A stretch of 64,000 nucleotides of DNA from Cladopsammia gracilis (GCA_022457155.1 JAJGOT010000442.1:62001-126000); one strand, 5' to 3'; positions 43,763-54,568 are shown, numbered from the stretch's first letter. A program made the numbers and translations. The notes: generated by a model not told the origin, from the letters alone.

Positions 43763-44971
43763 TCAGTCAGTATCATGCAATGATGCTTGTTTCCAGCATG
43801 CATCATAAGGCATATTTCCAAACTCCTGAGTTGGCTTGAAGAAAGTTGTAGAACTCCACCAATCCTCTAACTTGTATTTCTGTAAGAGTTCATAAAAATT
43901 CTTCCAGAACACTAACGCCATGTCATCAAGAGTCAGGATTGGTCCTTTAAAATCATCGGCTTCTTTTCTGCTTGGTCTACACTTTGCAGACCATGGCTTG
44001 AGGGGATGGCCACAGCAGGCAAAGTGAAATGACTTCATAGGTCTAAAGACAATGCGTCTGATGTTGTATGCATAAGGTAGTGCTTTCCACTTACCGGCAT
44101 CCATGAAGTACATGGAGAGCAACGCTTGATCATGAGGGCAGGTGTCCTTCTCTGTGGTTTCCTTCCAAAGTTTCATGATATCCTGGTAATAATTCGAATC
44201 TGGCCTAAACACCATTAGCCCTGCGTTGAAACATGTATCCAGCACACCAGGTCTGGAGCATGGTGCAGCAGCAAAGTCGTCTGGAATGTCGAACAGTTCA
44301 TCAATGTTTGTCATCATCATATAATCAGCATCAAGATAAATAATTTTGGATAATTCTGTGTACTTCCACGCGTGAAATCGTGTGTGTGTTCCTTTTATTC
44401 TGTGACCAAGTGGTCTCCCAAATAATCCACGGTTACGATTCCCGCCTAATTTCAAATCCAACCAATTACAGTCCATTTCTTCGACCAAACGAGTCTCCCA
44501 GCCAACGCTCTGAAGCGCTTTTGCCGCCCCCTCGCTAACATCTTCCGAAATAAACACAATCATGTTTTTGTGGCAAGAAAATGTGCGAATTGAATGACCC
44601 AGGACCAGAGCCGGAACGATAAATTCATCGTTGACCACGACGGTTAACCATGTCACATCATTTCGTGATTCGACATTCTCTTTGCACCAATCTTGACCAA
44701 AACGTCTTTCCATCTCATACAACCTCCATTCCTTGTCAGCAACCTGAAGTTCGTTGTCCAAAAATCTCTGGTTATCATTTACAACTTCTGAAACAATCAG
44801 CTTCGCATATCTGAAGAAATATGAGAGCAAAATGGGCCTCCACATAACGACAAACAACACGACAATGAAAATCGGAATTAACTGCGTCACCATACAAATT
44901 GTTCGAGGAATCCATTTCTTTTTTGTTCGTACCGAGAAATCATAAATTTTTGTTTGTAAGTATTCCTTCAT
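43763..44971 (-). CDS. GT8-family glycosyltransferase, type II membrane protein
   Basis: Intronless, 402 aa. A short basic tail, then a hydrophobic anchor at about 24-45 (IPIFIVVLFVVMW), then a lumenal stem and a GT8 domain (about 107-365). It shows the nucleotide-sugar site TVVVNDEFIVPALVLGHSIR (about 110-129), the Mn-binding DxD in IIYLDADYMM (DAD 214-216), FNAGLMVFRP (248-257) and the distal HPLKPWS (322-328), equivalent to the glycogenin-type HxxGxxKPW box. GT8 enzymes are retaining transferases using UDP-sugars (glycogenin, LARGE N-domain, GXYLT); the exact sugar cannot be told. The anchor implies the Golgi rather than cytosolic glycogenin work. It is head-to-head with LicD paralogue B, 740 bp between starts. 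Confidence 0.9.
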   Translation of the reverse strand: MKEYLQTKIYDFSVRTKKKWIPRTICMVTQLIPIFIVVLFVVMWRPILLSYFFRYAKLIVSEVVNDNQRFLDNELQVADKEWRLYEMERRFGQDWCKENVESRNDVTWLTVVVNDEFIVPALVLGHSIRTFSCHKNMIVFISEDVSEGAAKALQSVGWETRLVEEMDCNWLDLKLGGNRNRGLFGRPLGHRIKGTHTRFHAWKYTELSKIIYLDADYMMMTNIDELFDIPDDFAAAPCSRPGVLDTCFNAGLMVFRPDSNYYQDIMKLWKETTEKDTCPHDQALLSMYFMDAGKWKALPYAYNIRRIVFRPMKSFHFACCGHPLKPWSAKCRPSRKEADDFKGPILTLDDMALVFWKNFYELLQKYKLEDWWSSTTFFKPTQEFGNMPYDACWKQASLHDTD

Positions 44972-45711
44972 AATGCATGTATTTAAGCCGGCTTTATGCG
45001 CTTCTGGCGCGGAGAGAATTATTAATAAAGAACGTATTCAAGCTAATTAAGTATCTCTCCAGTAGTATTTTCCTAAACATAAAACAACTATTCTTGTTCA
45101 TTGGGCGGCGGCAGCAGGTCGCACTGTTTTCAATTCGTCTGTTGTAAATAAAATTCCACCCAAAAACAAAGCACCAAGTACCTGCGGTTAAGAGTACCGT
45201 AAACTAGAAATAAACATTAAGAAAATACAACTTCCATTTTGCTCTTTTTATAATTTTAAAACAGCAAAAGAAAAAAGAGGGGAATACTGTTTGATTCCTC
45301 TTCTCACACATGCACAATTATGGGTAAATTATCAAATAAAATTTATTAATAATTCATCAAGTTGGAACATAAGCGTGACGGTATTTTGTAAACCAAGCAG
45401 ATCTTAATTAGTATAGATTTTGGCGATTTTATTCCTTCGTTTTCAGTCCGCATTTAATAATCAGTTTGAGAAACTATATCAGCGATATCAAACATCCGAA
45501 AGAGTGTTTCATCAGGTATCCAGCGAAACACCTTGAAGTCGTTTTAAAAAATCTCGGCTACGCCTCGTATTTTCAACTCTCTTCTCGATACAGGTTAGAA
45601 ATTCCTAAAGAAACGTTTGGCGTCTGAATTAAGCTGGGTTAATGGTTTGGTTGTTAGCAGCTTAGTGCTACTTTAATTGACACACGGTAGGCTTGGCCCG
45701 GCTCCGAAACC
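44972..45711. promoter_or_regulatory. Shared upstream region of GT8 and LicD paralogue B
   Basis: 740 bp between divergent start codons, AT-rich, with a TATATC-type stretch near 45475-45490 but no convincing TATA box. No repeat family of the window recognised in it, which is unusual here and suggests constraint (inference). Confidence 0.5.
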
Positions 45712-46443
45712 ATGCCTCTCACTTTCACCGTCCGCAGTCTGCGACATCGTCTGTCCTTGAGAAGGTGTCGTGTTCGGAACATATTACAAATCACTGCATT
45801 TATAGCCTTGGTTGCCCTCTACATCATGCTAAACCTGAGAAACTATGGTCTTTACACCGGTAATCATCCATTTTTCTCCGCTCAGCCTTGCGAGTATCTC
45901 GACGAAAAACAAAAAGGACAGCTTTTAGACATGGCTGATACGGTGCATAAAATCCTGGATGGCTTTGGTATTGAGCACTGGCTGATGTACGGGTCTGTTT
46001 TTGGAGCGATCCGTGCAAAGGGACCGTTAGCATGGGATAATGATGTTGACATAGGCTTTAATGGATCAGGAATTTTTGCCTCCATGACTTTCGATGAGTT
46101 TATAAAACCATTTAAAGCGAAAGGGCTGAAAGTTTATCACAAACGCTGGATAACAAGTAATGTGATGAAAGTTTACCGCGACGATTTACCTCATATTAAA
46201 GTCGATTTATTCGCGCTTTATAATTATCGTGGATGGATGAAACGCGCGGGGTTAGAGACGTGGATTTTTGCGTTAAATTATAATCTTCACGACACTTTTC
46301 CTGCGCGATTAGTGGAAAAACCTCTTCCGCAAGTTTCTTTTGGTAGCTATATGATGCCAGTTCCACGAGAGGGGATTACAGTTCAGCAATATCTATACCC
46401 AGATGACTGGTGGATGGAGGTAAAACCAGTCACTTGTCTTTAA
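45712..46443 (+). CDS. LicD/fukutin-type nucleotidyltransferase-fold membrane protein, paralogue B
   Basis: Intronless, 243 aa. A basic N-tail (RSLRHRLSLRRCR) and an anchor at about 24-40, then the LicD core: HWLMYGSVFGAIRAKG at about 89-104, WDNDVD at 108-113 (consensus WDDDID; first and last Asp kept, middle Asn), KVDLFALYNY and a C-terminal YPDDWWMEV. Strongly similar to paralogue A from NYGLYTGNHP onward, while the N-tails and anchors are unrelated in sequence. The two differ at the motif centre (Tyr vs Asn), so substrate or activity may differ. AATAAA at 46930-46935 is a likely polyadenylation signal. Expected location Golgi/ER; substrate unknown. Confidence 0.88.
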   Translation: MPLTFTVRSLRHRLSLRRCRVRNILQITAFIALVALYIMLNLRNYGLYTGNHPFFSAQPCEYLDEKQKGQLLDMADTVHKILDGFGIEHWLMYGSVFGAIRAKGPLAWDNDVDIGFNGSGIFASMTFDEFIKPFKAKGLKVYHKRWITSNVMKVYRDDLPHIKVDLFALYNYRGWMKRAGLETWIFALNYNLHDTFPARLVEKPLPQVSFGSYMMPVPREGITVQQYLYPDDWWMEVKPVTCL

Positions 46444-46929
46444 GGCAAGTTATTAACGTGCTGAATCAATTTGAATCTTCACTCGCTCGTCGACCGGTTA
46501 CAGTTTGCTAAGATTCAGTTACCGAGAGAGCCATTTTATTTGCTCATGTTACGGAAGAAATCTAGTATACCAGGTGCCGCCTGATGTTAGGCAAGAAATC
46601 TGGCTTGGAAGACAAGTGGCTGTATGGATGCTCGCTAAAAGCTTTGGAACTTCTTTCTGACAGATACGAGAAGTGAACTACACAGTGTCAACGTATGGAG
46701 GACAGTGTAAGCATATGCAAAACAATGTAACTCTATTATGTAAACTAGAAACTTGCTCAGGTTTTTGTTGTTCTTGCTGACAGCATGCGGAAAGTAGCAA
46801 ACACAGTGTCAACTTTTGTGAAGGATAATTATCTATCGTTACTTCCCTGGATATGTTTTGCTTCTCTTTTGTTTTAAAACTACCACTGTCCGGACTACTT
46901 TATGGCTAATGATGTAGTTTTGTTTAAAG

Positions 46930-46935
46930 AATAAA
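46930..46935 (+). promoter_or_regulatory. Probable polyadenylation signal AATAAA of LicD paralogue B
   Basis: First AATAAA after the stop codon, 487 bp downstream; no gene lies between. Confidence 0.45.
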
Positions 46936-47148
46936 GAAAATTGGACTAATAGGAAGTAGAGCATGTGCAAAACAGTATAACTCATTCATGGTAAATACAC
47001 TTGTGAAGGGTCTAGTTTTTGACGTTGTTGTTGTTTTTGTTGTTGCCGTCATGGTTAACTCAAGTAGTAATTGACACAAGCAATAGTGCCCAGCGAAATA
47101 AGGCGCGAGCCTAATTTGCGAGCATGTGCACTTCAAGGTGGTAGAGGC

Positions 47149-47531
47149 TCCACCGCGGTCAAACGTCCGAGGCGTTTTTCGCTTTATTTAGTGGGATTTT
47201 ATTTAATATTAAATGGAAATATGGGCAAGGATGTATAAAAAAATTAGTTGACGTTACTATCTTTTAATTTTTCTCAACATGATGAGCTTTTTTTCCGTTG
47301 AAAACTGACAAAAACTCTTTGCGCCTGATCAAAATTATGTTGGCAAATGGCGCCGACAATTCTGCAGTTCAGTTTTTAAACGCTTAGAACTTTTTTGGTA
47401 ACCTTTCAAAACGTTTGGTAAATTGACAGTGTATTGGCAATATATTAAACTTTAAACAGTGAAAATGACAACCTTAACTTTTAAGTACTTTGCTTAACTT
47501 TTGCAAATTTCTCTCGTTTGACCGCGGTTAA
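47149..47531. mobile_element. 383-bp MITE with 9-bp target duplication GGTAGAGGC
   Basis: Flanks GGTAGAGGC at 47140-47148 and 47532-47540 are identical. Ends read TCCACCGCGGTCAAACG and (complement) TTAACCGCGGTCAAACG. AT-rich interior without ORF. Nine-bp duplication suggests a Mutator-like family. Confidence 0.9.
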
Positions 47532-47639
47532 GGTAGAGGCAGGGTATGTCACGAGTTTGGCCCTATCTCATACCCAGATCCCGCTTCACCCTAATTCAAC
47601 GGTTGAGAAACCTCCTTCCCCGCTCTGCTGGCTAAGGCG

Positions 47640-48230
47640 ATGCTTACATGATGCCATTTTGAGTTTCATGCCGGTATGGTATGAGTTTCGTACCTGCCAT
47701 TATGAAGTCATACTACGTTTACATGAAGGGACTGTGAAGGGACACTTTATACCGATCGACATACCGCATTGACAAAAACAACAAATATGGCGTTGACTAT
47801 TACGCATGCGTTACCCGTTCGAGTCTTTCAAGAGAGTAATTTCATACCGAAATGAGTAGTCGGGTAGAGTTTAAATACTAAATGCTATAGCTCAGAAAGA
47901 GGTCGGACACTTACCAGCCACCTAAACAACCGGAGAAGCTGGTTAGTACCCTGGTGCGGTAGGCTATGTAAGTCTAAGCCTAGCTGAGGTCACAGGTTCA
48001 ATCCTGAGTGGGAATTTTAGATTTTCTTTTTTACACTAAAAAATTTATCGAAAATAAAATTCCGACCTCCTGAGCTATAGCAGGTGGAATCTACCGAGTA
48101 GTCGATCGTATTGCGTTTACATGGAACCAGTATCAGTTTTCATAACGGTATGAGAATCTCGATGATCCGGTGGGGCTACCAGGATGGACTTGTACCATTA
48201 TGACTCGTACTAGGCGTGCGCGCAGACGTC
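47640..48230. mobile_element. Composite element with an inserted inverted-repeat, tRNA-like segment
   Basis: An outer sequence with GTTTACATG words on both sides (about 47690 and 48115) is interrupted by 47887-48080, whose ends are TGCTATAGCTCAG and CTGAGCTATAGCA. Inside are TAGCTCAG (A-box-like) and GGTTCAATCC (B-box match), about 90 bp apart, too far for a normal tRNA; a tRNA-derived SINE is possible. Confidence 0.45.
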
Positions 48231-48489
48231 TCTATTTTACAAAATGAAATTCTGCATTTTTCTTAAATTTTAATTCTTACCATTCTTAAGAGTAAAGATG
48301 TTATAAAAAGGCAAAATGTAGTCAGCTGGAGAAGTAAATAATGTAGTCATCAGTGGGAAAACTCCTTTTCAAATCTTTTAAACCTGAAAGTCTTGGAAAG
48401 GAAGTTACTGTAGGATACTTGTCACGGGGGTTTTGTTTCAGGATCTTTTTGGTCAAAACCATGCTACATTACTTATCAATTACTGGACG

Positions 48490-48800
48490 AGGTTGAGAAA
48501 AATATCGTGATTTGTAAGTGTCTCGCAGATCAATTAATTTGCCTCAGCTTTCGGCTCGGCAAAGAATTGATCTACGACACTTAAAAATCACGATATTTTG
48601 AGATAATAATAATAATAATAATAATAATTTATTACTTATTCGGCGCAAATATCTATATGAATATATTCAAATGCGCCTTACAAATTACATTAAAATAATA
48701 GTAAAAATAATATAGATATATAGATAGCCGAGTTCGATAATTATTTTATCATTCGATTACCGAGTTTGTTTTTCAATTTAATATTTATTCATAACTGCTA
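48490..48800. mobile_element. Second copy of the 20.4-kb repeat family, with ATA microsatellite
   Basis: Inverted words ATATCGTGATTTGTAAGTGTC and GACACTTAAAAATCACGATAT flank GCAGATCAATTAATTTGCCTC. An AAT triplet run lies at 48603-48630. Opposite orientation to 20340-20650. Confidence 0.65.
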
Positions 48801-48906
48801 AAACAGAGCAGAAATCGGGCTGCCATTGAACCTCCGAAAGAGAAAAATTGAAGTCGTGAAAAGGAAACTTGTTCAGAAATTTAAATGGCACTAACTAAGT
48901 ACTTAA

Positions 48907-49237
48907 GGCTGGTTTTCACTAGCGCATAAGCACAAGCATAGGCATAAGAGATCCGGAAGCAAGTGAGAACTCCCACGACATAAGCATAAGCATAAGCACA
49001 AGAAGAACGAAGACGTTCCATTCTTCTTGTGCTTATGCTATGCTTGTGTCACATTTATGTCAAGTGAGAACGGGGATGAAATTCATCCGCCATCTTTGAT
49101 TCAGATCTCACAGCCGAGGAAAGCTGGTATCGAGAATTTCGTTCATACTGCGCTTGCGTATGTCTTTATGCTTATGTTCTGGCGTTCTCACTTGCTTATG
49201 CTTATGCTTGTGCTTATGCGCTAGTGAAAACCAGCCT
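48907..49237. mobile_element. 331-bp MITE flanked by TTAA
   Basis: TTAA at 48903-48906 and 49238-49241. TIRs read GGCTGGTTTTCACTAGCGCA and the complement TGCGCTAGTGAAAACCAGCC. The inner ends are reiterations of GCATAAGCACAA/TTATGCTTGTGC. piggyBac- or Kolobok-type by target site (inference). Confidence 0.88.
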
Positions 49238-49499
49238 TTAATACGCGAAAGGTTTGAATGGTAAGGCTGTCATGCCCCATGGAGTACTGATCCCATCTCA
49301 GGCTGAACTCGGGCAACGACGAAATAAAACAGAGGCTTTATGTTGATTTGCACAAAGCTCAAAAACAAAAACATGTTTGCATGTCAACCGCCATACATGC
49401 CGTGCTCGGGTGCACATGCAACCTTACTTGTCGTGGTCGTTGGCACAACTGAATGGGCGTGATGCAACTTCCGCCTTTTAACTACTGAGTTTTCTGGGA

Positions 49500-49660
49500 A
49501 AGATAATGGATGAGTCAATTCCAGCAGTGCCCATCCCCCCCCCCCCCCGGGCCGTTTACACATGTTGCTATCCCGGGGTGGGGTATTTTTTTTATCTTGG
49601 CCGGGGGGGGGGGGGGGGTATTAGCACACGCGTCATTTACCCCAGGAATTTGACAGCCAC
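49500..49660. mobile_element. Small element with facing poly-C and poly-G
   Basis: 14 C at 49535-49548 and 16 G at 49603-49618, with CCGGGCCG and CGGCC partners, form a G/C foldback. Interior includes CTATCCCGGGGTGGGG. No gene supported. Confidence 0.5.
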
Positions 49661-49913
49661 GTGGCTTTGGCCTCGCAGTTTGACAGCTCTTCAAACATGG
49701 CATCCTTCAATGACTTTTATTGGCAAGAACGAGGAGTTTGTCGGAGAATGGCTGGTCCAGCAAGGGCTAGAAAAGCTTGTAGACATTTTTAAATTTGTTT
49801 GACCGTTTTGTTTCTTTTTAATATACCGTAAATGTTTTCATTTCAAAGGCAAAAGAATTTAAGAAGATGCATACGTCTGTATCCGCTTCTTGAATTGATA
49901 GCCGTTCGAACTA

Positions 49914-50000
49914 CAGTGGAACTTCGATTTCTTGAACCCTCGGTTTCTCGAACTTCCGGATAACTCGAACCAAAAGCCGTTTCCCTTCGATACAAATACT
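49914..50000. mobile_element. Tigger/pogo-like TIR fragment
   Basis: CAGTGGAACTTCGATTTCTT, then GAACCCTCGGTTTCTCGAAC and CGGATAACTCGAACC: the stacked tcgaac motifs after a CAGTGGAACC end are typical of Tigger/pogo termini. Only one end is seen. Confidence 0.6.
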
Positions 50001-50050
50001 ATAGTTTTATAATGTTACATAAAAGACACTAATATGATGTTGATCCAAGG

Positions 50051-51551
50051 TTATCTTCTCCCAACTTTGTTCATCTTTCGTTTGCCTGCAAACATGTGCT
50101 GGGGCATCCTTGTGGCAATCTTTCTGATGTCTGCTTCTCCTGTAAAACGGAAATGCTAACATCAACATCCAAATTCTCTATACCTTTGTTCATACATTCT
50201 CCCTAATTTTTTCAAGAGAATTTGTTTTTTGATCAAAGCGTCTTTCCGCAGATGATCAGATCCTCAATTCTCATGACCTGCTAAATTGACATGCTGCAGA
50301 AAGGTAACTTGAATTTGCGAATTCATCACAAATATGACAACGGATACACTTACCTGTGATGCTTTGCCCATACGATTGATTCCTCTTTGAACAACCTTCG
50401 ACAGCTTCTTCGCTTTTTTCTTTTTCTGCAAATAGTAAAAAATGGAAATGAACTTGATGAACGAGTTCTGCAGAGTTCGAACAACCAAAATCAAACTTAA
50501 AAAATAAATTGTGCTTATTAAGCTGTACAAGATCATTCTAACATTTGAGTCTGACGACACCGAAAACCTACAGACTACCGAGCAGTACTTTCCTGTGGTA
50601 CTGTTTATTATGCTGTACAAGGTGGTTCTAACTTTTAGTCTGTGAATGAAATCCTAAAGTGTGACCATTCAAAAGCTATTCAAATGAAAGCTATTGAGCA
50701 GTACTTTCCTGTGGTGCTGTTTATTATGCTGTACAAGGTGGTTCTAACTTTTAGTCTGTGAATGAAATCCTAAAGTGTGACCATTCAAAAGCTATTCAAA
50801 TGAAAGCTATTGAGCAGTATTTTCCTGTGGTGCTATTTATTATGCTGTACAAGGTGGTTCTAACTTTTAGTCTGTGAATGAAATCCTAAAGTGTGACCAT
50901 TCAAATGAAAGCTATTGAGCAGTACTTTCTGTGGTACTGTTTATTATGGTACACAAGGTGGTTATAACTTTGGTACGTTCCTGTTGATGAAATCTAGACT
51001 TTTCTGTTCGCACTTGGTTTTTGCGTTCATTATCAGAACGAATTCCTGAGACTAGATGAAATCCCGATTACAGTTGTTTTTGTTTTGTTTTGTTGTTGTT
51101 GTTTTTTTACCTCTGGGGAGGCTATTCCTGACTGGTCACGTGGTTTCCGTGGGTTAACACTTATTTCCATCTGTCAAACTGACTTAAAGTTACATGAATT
51201 AAAACCTACATTTCACTCTTTAGAGTAAAATTAGAAAAAAAGATCAGAATAGTGTATGCATCGAACCCCAGTCGTTCGCTTCATAGCTAATATCCTTATC
51301 CATTGTGCCAACGAGGACTAGCTGCGGCCGGGGAACTGTAATTTTTAACATATCTATAGAGTTACCCATAACAATAAATGAAAGCTAACCGTTTTCAAAT
51401 CAGTGCGTTTTCAAATCAGTGCTTAACCCTAAACACTGTAGATCAATGCTAAACCCCACTAATTTTCTAGTTTTAATGTTTTAATGTATTTGTTTTTGTG
51501 TTGTGTCAGGGCTCCATTTAAACTACCTCTGCTAAATTGGATGCCCCTGGA

Positions 51552-51598
<47 letters not shown>

Positions 51599-51979
51599 AC
51601 AACTTTCTTCTTTGCTTAAACCGGAGCTCTGTTCTCTCAGTTTTCTGAGTAATAAATCGGGTTTTGTTCCCGTTTACGTCAGTAATACAACGACGAAGAA
51701 AGCTACAGTGTGTAAACCTCATAATGTGTCCAACGTCAGTTTGACAGATGGAAATAAGTGTTAACCCCACTGCTCTCAGCTCTCTTTGTTCATTGGGGTC
51801 TGGGAACGAGATCTTGTCATCGCTCCATCTCCCTGCATATGAACATTAAATTTGACAATATTATTGAGCGCAGTAACTGAAAATAGTAAACATTATGGTC
51901 AAATACTGCATACCTCCTGGATGTCTTCCATTTCTTCACCCAAATCAGTCTCACTTTGTCTTCTGCGGGCGGCTTGAGC
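50051..51979 (-). CDS. 3' exons of a gene with a NOG1/GTPBP4-like C-terminus
   Basis: Three exons: 51914-51979 (AQAARRRQSETDLGEEMEDI), 50354-50425 (KKKKAKKLSKVVQRGINRMG, then KASQ) and 50051-50155 (ending GEADIRKIATRMPQHMFAGK, then RKMNKVGRR and TAA). The lysine-rich stretch followed by GEAD, PxHxFxGKRK and terminal RR matches my knowledge of the C-terminal tail of the nucleolar 60S-assembly GTPase NOG1. Problem: the obvious last acceptor (TTTTACAG, exon from 50139) is out of frame; an upstream AG (exon from 50155) restores the frame with five extra residues. The GTPase domain is not in the window, so this is either the far end of a long gene or a duplicated fragment. A possible extra exon near 51780-51850 has an in-frame stop and was not used. 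Confidence 0.5.
50520..50975 (+). repeat. Dispersed 106/117-bp repeat array, about 4 units
   Basis: CTGTGAATGAAATCCTAAAG and TTTATTATGCTGTACAAGGT recur four times; two units have an internal duplication of CAAAAGCTATTCAAATGAAAG, lengthening them to about 117 bp. Between the 3' exons of the NOG1-like gene. Confidence 0.85.
51151..51767. mobile_element. 617-bp element with 33-bp inverted ends, tRNA-like segment and (TAAA)n
   Basis: GGGTTAACACTTATTTCCAT...GTCAAACTGAC (51151-51183) is mirrored at 51735-51767. Inside are a minus-strand tRNA-like segment at 51254-51318 and an ATAA/TAAA microsatellite at about 51551-51599. Lies in the long intron of the NOG1-like gene. Confidence 0.7.
51254..51318 (-). 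tRNA. tRNA-like pseudogene or SINE head
   Basis: Minus strand: GTCCTCGTTGGCACAATGGA, TAAGG (A box), ending GGGGTTCGATGCATAC (B box GGTTCGATGC). Length 65 is close to a tRNA, but the T stem and acceptor stem do not pair, so it is not a functional tRNA; it may come from a tRNA-Arg-like source. Confidence 0.4.
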
Positions 51980-52019
51980 CTGAATATGAATAATTGAAAC
52001 CATTATTGAGTATTTTATC

Positions 52020-53330
52020 CGCAAGTAAGAATGATAATCAAGGTAGCCGCCGTTTTCTACGGGGAGATCTGTTTTCATGTACCAAGAAAAGGCAGACGGC
52101 GAGTTGACGTTTGACTTTTACTGTTTGATGACAATGCGATGGTTAAGAGTCAATGAATTTTGCACCAAGTACTAATTGAGGAGAGTTTGTACGTTCCCTA
52201 CTGGATTCGAGTCAAGGGGGGGGGGGGGGGGGGGGGGACAACGGAGGTTCTTCTAGCTCCAAGAAACACTACTCTAAAACATAATAAAACAAGGAGCTAA
52301 AACATATTAACCGCTGCAAGAAGTCTTGATTCCAATAGGGACACGGCAGCTTCAGACTTTCACTAAAGTCTTGCACACCGCACACTTAGACACTAAATGA
52401 CGGGCTGAGTGCTTTCATACTAAAAAAAATATCAAATTTGGAAGCCCATGCAGGGGGACCCCCTGTAAATTGCGTGTTTCTAAATGCGTTTCTAAAGTTA
52501 CAAGACAAAGTGTAATTCACATGCAAGATTTGAAGGAAATCTGTTTTATGACCAATTTTTGATAATGAGGATCTTAGGGAGACAGCCACTTAATTACTAA
52601 GGCAACGGGGCATAAAGGCGTCTTTATGCATTTTGCGACTAGCGGGAGTCGTGTGTGGCCTGTCACTTTTATAATACACGAGGGTGAAACGTAAGTCAAA
52701 CATTTCCAATATATTATACCTAATGGATACCGGTCAACCTCAAGTGATCGATAACTGAAGTTTTCTACTGGTTTTGTTCAACATAAACTAAGTTTAATAC
52801 TTAATTCTTCTACAGTATAAAACCAATACAAGCATTCCAGCACTTTGAAACTACGATTTTAGCGACTATCTATGCGTTGAAGGGCCAATATCCTCATTGT
52901 TGGAATCATTATACCACAACAACCCCGTTGATTGGCTAATAACGAGGCATACACGTTATAACTGGGATGAAAATAGTTAACCTGCATTTTGAGTCAAAGC
53001 GAACTCTTCCATCCACTCTGCCATTAAAAAAAATGCCCTTAAAAAACAGCTTTGATCAAAACATGACATAGCGAGTTCCTACTGGTATAAACAGGAAGAT
53101 TCAATTAGTCGTCCAAGCGGGAGAGGGGTTAAACGAGCTCTTTGTGGCGTCACCAAGGTGTGCCACCCGTATCTCGGATTCTAAATGGGTTAAACCCATA
53201 TCTTCTAAATTTAGAATTACGGGTCCAACCCAGGTTAAATGATCATCTGTGCCAGCTCACATGACAATGGCTGCCATTATTATTGTTCAGACCAATCATC
53301 GTTCAGAATAGAATGTGGCCAAACTAAAAC
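52020..53330. other. Intergenic/intronic sequence with a 22-G run, no gene recognised
   Basis: Contains a 22-G run at 52216-52237 and ordinary AT-rich DNA. If the NOG1-like gene is real, its next exons would be expected here or beyond; none with good splice borders and recognisable content was found. Confidence 0.4.
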
Positions 53331-53368
53331 CATAATGGCGGACGAAGCTTCTCGGTGTTTTTAATATT

Positions 53369-53809
53369 TTGGATTCGCTTTTCGCTTTATTGTTTAATAT
53401 TTTCCCGGTCACGAAGCGTTTAAAGCCTGAATCTTTTAAAGCAACGTTTATTGACAGAAGAGGATCGAGAAGGCAAGATATTTCAGTGTCCTTAGACCGC
53501 CACAATAGATGCGGCTCCGCTGCAGAATTGCCTTCGCTGAACGACTGTCATGTGGAGGATGTAGGCGACACTGCTGATTTTCTGCAGCATTCGGTGACTG
53601 CTCGCGAAAATCGCCGAAGACAGGAACAAATAAAGTGGAATGAGGTTAGAGATCGTGTTGTTGTCTGTCTGTTTGATGCCACGAAACTGCATCCCTTAAA
53701 ATTAGATGCACATACCGAAAGCTTTTCTGTTCTTGGAGTGTGCAACAAACCTCCACTCCAATCTCAATACTTGCCATGTTCTGGATTTGTAGAAGGTACA
53801 GTATATTAA
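53369..53809 (+). pseudogene. Possible KDZ-type transposase N-terminal fragment
   Basis: A 146-codon open frame without a proper ATG. FKATFIDRRGSRRQDISVSL, DRH and ELPSLNDCHVED and a later QEQIKWNEVRDRVV resemble the N-terminal lead of KDZ (Kyakuja-Dileera-Zisupton) transposases, in which such a stretch precedes Cys-rich and catalytic regions. Neither follows here. A donor-like AAG|GTACAG at 53797 could end an exon. Recognition is from memory of family style; a host gene exon is the alternative. Confidence 0.4.
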
Positions 53810-54427
53810 TGTTTGCGCGATAACTGATTAAGCTTATAGTTTTTCTGCTGACGGAATAAATGTAGATGAATATTCAACAAATAATTACTATTAATAGGTA
53901 AGTTACTATGTCAGTTGAACCTGTAAAAAATTTAGCCAGTTTTCAAAATCCGAGTTTTACTTGCTATCTGTTTTATACCTATATCGAGCGGCCACCTGTA
54001 TTTAAGTGGACACTTTCTGAACTACCAATTATATACAGGATGGGCTGAATTATCATATAGAGGTTATTCAGTGGAAAGTTGTGGAATACGGCTGGGTATT
54101 TTTACGAGCCAGTTTCTATTTTTTCAAGCCTTTTATAGGCGAAAATGGCCAACCGTATTACACAACCGTTCGCTGAATAAATGTTTATTAAACGACAATC
54201 ATCTCACAAATCTAAGTTTTTGATTTTTTTTTCTCGAGCGCGTGACCAGAAGAGTGTAATAACTTGTCTTATTATTCGACTGTGACGTCATTTTATCATA
54301 TAAGGGAAAGAGAACACGCAAAATATCCGAGCGTATTACACAGTAGATTGTCATATTACACCTGAGTGTCCCGTGACAAGACACAGAAGCTATTATAAAT
54401 AAAAGAATTTCAGTCCAATAATAAATG

Positions 54428-54568
54428 CCTTATTCGATGGTTTAACAGATAATACGTCGGATATTTTACTCATTGCTCGCATTTTTTCTCGCCCCTGCGG
54501 GGCTCGAAAAAATACTTCGCAACTCGTAAAATATCCGAGCGTATTATCTGTTAAACCATCGAATAAGG
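54428..54568. repeat. 141-bp palindrome with almost no loop
   Basis: CCTTATTCGATGGTTTAACA at the left and its complement at 54549-54568, arms about 68 bp meeting near CGCCCCTGCGGGGC. A diverged relative of the words GTAAAATATC...ATTATCTGTTAA is at 15835-15880. Confidence 0.88.

Noticed and set aside
47881..48085. Functional tRNA gene
   Set aside because: A- and B-box-like words are about 90 bp apart and the cloverleaf stems do not pair; better read as a SINE-like or TIR insert.
51780..51850. Extra exon of the NOG1-like gene (RSRSQTPMNKE in one frame)
   Set aside because: The frame that continues from the upstream exon hits a stop before any donor; the other open frame does not resemble the family.
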